Origin: an uncultured Nitrospirota bacterium
GTDB lineage: Bacteria; CG2-30-53-67
Direction of reading: 5' to 3'
Assembly (NCBI GenBank): GCA_947259355.1
Contig: CAMYMF010000002.1
Span: 101,532 to 165,531 of the forward strand
DNA length: 64,000 nucleotides
Below are positions 62,356 through 64,000 of this stretch, one piece after another (position 1 is the first letter of the stretch; every line of letters begins with the position of its first letter). A program made the position numbers and the translations under genes. The notes under the pieces are model-generated. The model saw only the letters and a list, made by a program, of their open reading frames with translations. It was not told the DNA's origin and did no database searches.

Positions 62356-64000
62356 CTAATCAGGTTTCTTCTCCGTGATATCTTGAAAGGCCAGGAGGAT
62401 CATCTCTCGCGTTTTGCGCACTTGTCTGATACGCCGGGCATTGAGGAGCATGACCTTCCGTCCAATGGACGGGAAGTTATGTTCTACCTTGAAATTGTCA
62501 AAGGAGGTCTTCTTGGGCAGAATATTCTCCACGAGCTTCTTCAGTTCGGGGATTTCCCACTGCTGGTTGCCGATTTCGTAGAGGTGCTGGCCCGTCGTCT
62601 CTTTTTCGGTGACGCGGAATGTCTTATAGAATGAACGGTTTGCTGAGAGGATCATCAAGTTATTATTGAGAACCAGGAGGGGTTCGCGTATCGTCTCCAC
62701 AATGTTTTCGGCATAAGTCGTTGCATCGCGCAGCTCATTCTGCACTTTTTTCTGAGAGGTGATGTCCGAAAACGTGAGCACCACCCCATCGATCACATTC
62801 TCCCGGGTGCGGTACGGCATGATTCTCATCTGATACCAATGCCCACTTTCATCCTGCACCTCCTTTTCCTTCACGCCCAGCGTCTTCAGAACGTTGGTGG
62901 CATCTGCATTCAGACTTTCGTATTTCAGTTTCGAAACGATGTCGTGAATCGGACGACCCCGATCGGTCTCGATCAGGTTGATGATTCGGGTCACTTCCGG
63001 GGTGAACTGCTTGATGCACAGATTGTCGTCCAGAAAAATTGAGGCAATCCTCGTACTGGAAAGAAGATTGGCCATATCATTGCCTGCTTGCGTTAACTCG
63101 TCATTTTTGTTCTGAAGTTCGGCATTCACGGTCACCAATTCTTCATTGACGGACTGCAACTCTTCCTTGGACGTCTCCAGCTCTTCGTTGGTGCTTTGCA
63201 GCTCCTCGTTGGCCGATTGTAACTCCTCATTGCTTGACTGAAGTTCCTCATTGGTGGTCTCGAGCTCTTCAATATTGGTCTGAAGATGCTCCCGGGTCGC
63301 CTTCAGTTCTGTTTCCAACTCCACAATGTGTCGATGGGTCTTGTCTTTAGTCCCGGACCTATTGCCCGCTGCTGTTTGATGTTGCGGCGTCGGCAGTGCT
63401 TCGAAGACGACCATGAGCAAACCCTTCAGGATGGCCGGTTTCTTTAAAGGTTTGACCAGCAATCTGCAGTGATGGGTTTCGCCGTTCGTTCTGACCTCCA
63501 GGTGGTCCAGGATAGTTTGTTGTCCTTTCGCCATGGCTGTGCGGGTCACGGCTCTCAGTTCAAGCTTCAATCCCGACCGTGCCATTTCAAAGATATTCAA
63601 CCGGGCTTTTCCGGGGGCCGGTTCGAGATACGTGCCGGTCCGGCCGTGAATATAGAGGATGTCCCCCTCTTTATTGATGATGACACAGGGCGGCGTGAAC
63701 TCATCCAGAAGGATCCCGCGGGTGAGCTCATCGATATCGACTCTTTCGGCTCTCACGAGGTGTTCCGTTCGGGTCGTCCGGCCGGTGATCTGTGCGGGAT
63801 CGAAAACGGGTTGATCCAGCCTGGCGGGAGCAAAATGCTCCTTTTTGTCTTTGAGTTCAAAGAGTTTCCATTTCTTATCGATGACGGAAAAGACGTCGGT
63901 CAGGTCGGCAATACTCTCGGAAGCCCCCAGGAAGAGGATTCCTCCGGGATTCAAGGAGTAATAGAAGTTGGACAGAAGCTTTTTCTGCAATTGCGGTTCC
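62356..64000 (-). CDS. CheBR-PAS-type chemotaxis-like fusion protein, 5' part beyond window
   Basis: The frame is open through the right edge, so only the C-terminal ~548 residues are seen. The first ~45 are the end of a CheR methyltransferase (LLSNFYYSLNPGGILFLGASESI). A PAS-like segment, a long coiled coil of near-identical EELQS/TNEE repeats (~residues 215-300) and two PAS domains follow. The end lacks a histidine kinase domain. Such proteins usually start with CheB and CheR domains and feed associated soluble kinases, here the next gene. Confidence 0.88.
   Translation of the reverse strand, partial: EPQLQKKLLSNFYYSLNPGGILFLGASESIADLTDVFSVIDKKWKLFELKDKKEHFAPARLDQPVFDPAQITGRTTRTEHLVRAERVDIDELTRGILLDEFTPPCVIINKEGDILYIHGRTGTYLEPAPGKARLNIFEMARSGLKLELRAVTRTAMAKGQQTILDHLEVRTNGETHHCRLLVKPLKKPAILKGLLMVVFEALPTPQHQTAAGNRSGTKDKTHRHIVELETELKATREHLQTNIEELETTNEELQSSNEELQSANEELQSTNEELETSKEELQSVNEELVTVNAELQNKNDELTQAGNDMANLLSSTRIASIFLDDNLCIKQFTPEVTRIINLIETDRGRPIHDIVSKLKYESLNADATNVLKTLGVKEKEVQDESGHWYQMRIMPYRTRENVIDGVVLTFSDITSQKKVQNELRDATTYAENIVETIREPLLVLNNNLMILSANRSFYKTFRVTEKETTGQHLYEIGNQQWEIPELKKLVENILPKKTSFDNFKVEHNFPSIGRKVMLLNARRIRQVRKTREMILLAFQDITEKKPD

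Noticed and set aside
63100..63320. Tandem DNA repeat array
   Set aside because: The repetition reflects coiled-coil EELQS-type codons in the CheBR-PAS protein, a common feature of that family, not a separate repeat element.

Overview
The window is a GC-rich, gene-dense bacterial chromosome segment. It holds almost entirely core genes in long co-directional runs, with no rRNA, tRNA, CRISPR array, transposase or phage gene visible. The gene order mraZ...ftsZ, then radical SAM protein, pgeF, yggS, proC, yggT, divIVA, yggU, resembles the Desulfuromonadales/Geobacter branch of the Desulfobacterota. The meso-DAP type MurE signature, an MlaEFD phospholipid system and many soluble multi-PAS two-component proteins also fit. 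This placement is an inference from gene order and motifs, not from a search.

Region 1 (1-4186, + strand): a PATAN/receiver protein cut by the left edge, a GspE/PilB-like protein whose catalytic boxes are altered, and a CpsD-like tyrosine-kinase ATPase. Region 2 (4219-9377, - strand): a predicted glucosylglycerate-type compatible-solute cluster. It contains a GT81 glucosyl-3-phosphoglycerate synthase, two paralogous GT-A glycosyltransferases, an MPGP-like HAD phosphatase and a CheY-like receiver translationally coupled to one glycosyltransferase. A ferredoxin and a metallopeptidase-like gene follow. Region 3 (10744-17461, +): a DUF1573 secreted protein, a membrane-anchored coiled-coil protein, a hydrolase, gpsA, a Na/Pi cotransporter, larB and thiD.

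Region 4 (17664-41752, +): a complete dcw division/cell-wall cluster driven by a clear sigma-70 promoter with three 10-bp MraZ boxes. It carries an extra STAS gene between mraZ and rsmH, many ATGA-type overlaps, an in-frame TGA inside murE, and a strong stem-loop between ftsA and ftsZ. It continues into the radical SAM-pgeF-yggS-proC-yggT-divIVA-yggU tail.

Region 5 (53795 down to 41865, -): rplI, dnaB, alr, mlaE, mlaF, mlaD, radA, recN, a UPF0280 gene, then rho with its own promoter and a leader of about 210 nt. Region 6 (54010-55616, +): an O6-alkylguanine methyltransferase and a CDF metal transporter. Region 7 (57586 down to 55804, -): a cassette of very small genes. It has two related tiny membrane peptides, two small cysteine-rich proteins, a zinc-ribbon protein and an orphan receiver. 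Region 8 (64000 down to 57894, -): a CheBR-PAS protein cut by the right edge, a soluble multi-PAS/GAF histidine kinase and an NtrC-type sigma-54 activator.

The observations most worth a second look are the murE nonsense codon, the tiny-peptide/cysteine-rich cassette at 55.8-57.6 kb, the compatible-solute cluster with duplicated glycosyltransferases, the degenerate GspE-like protein, and the STAS insertion in the dcw operon.
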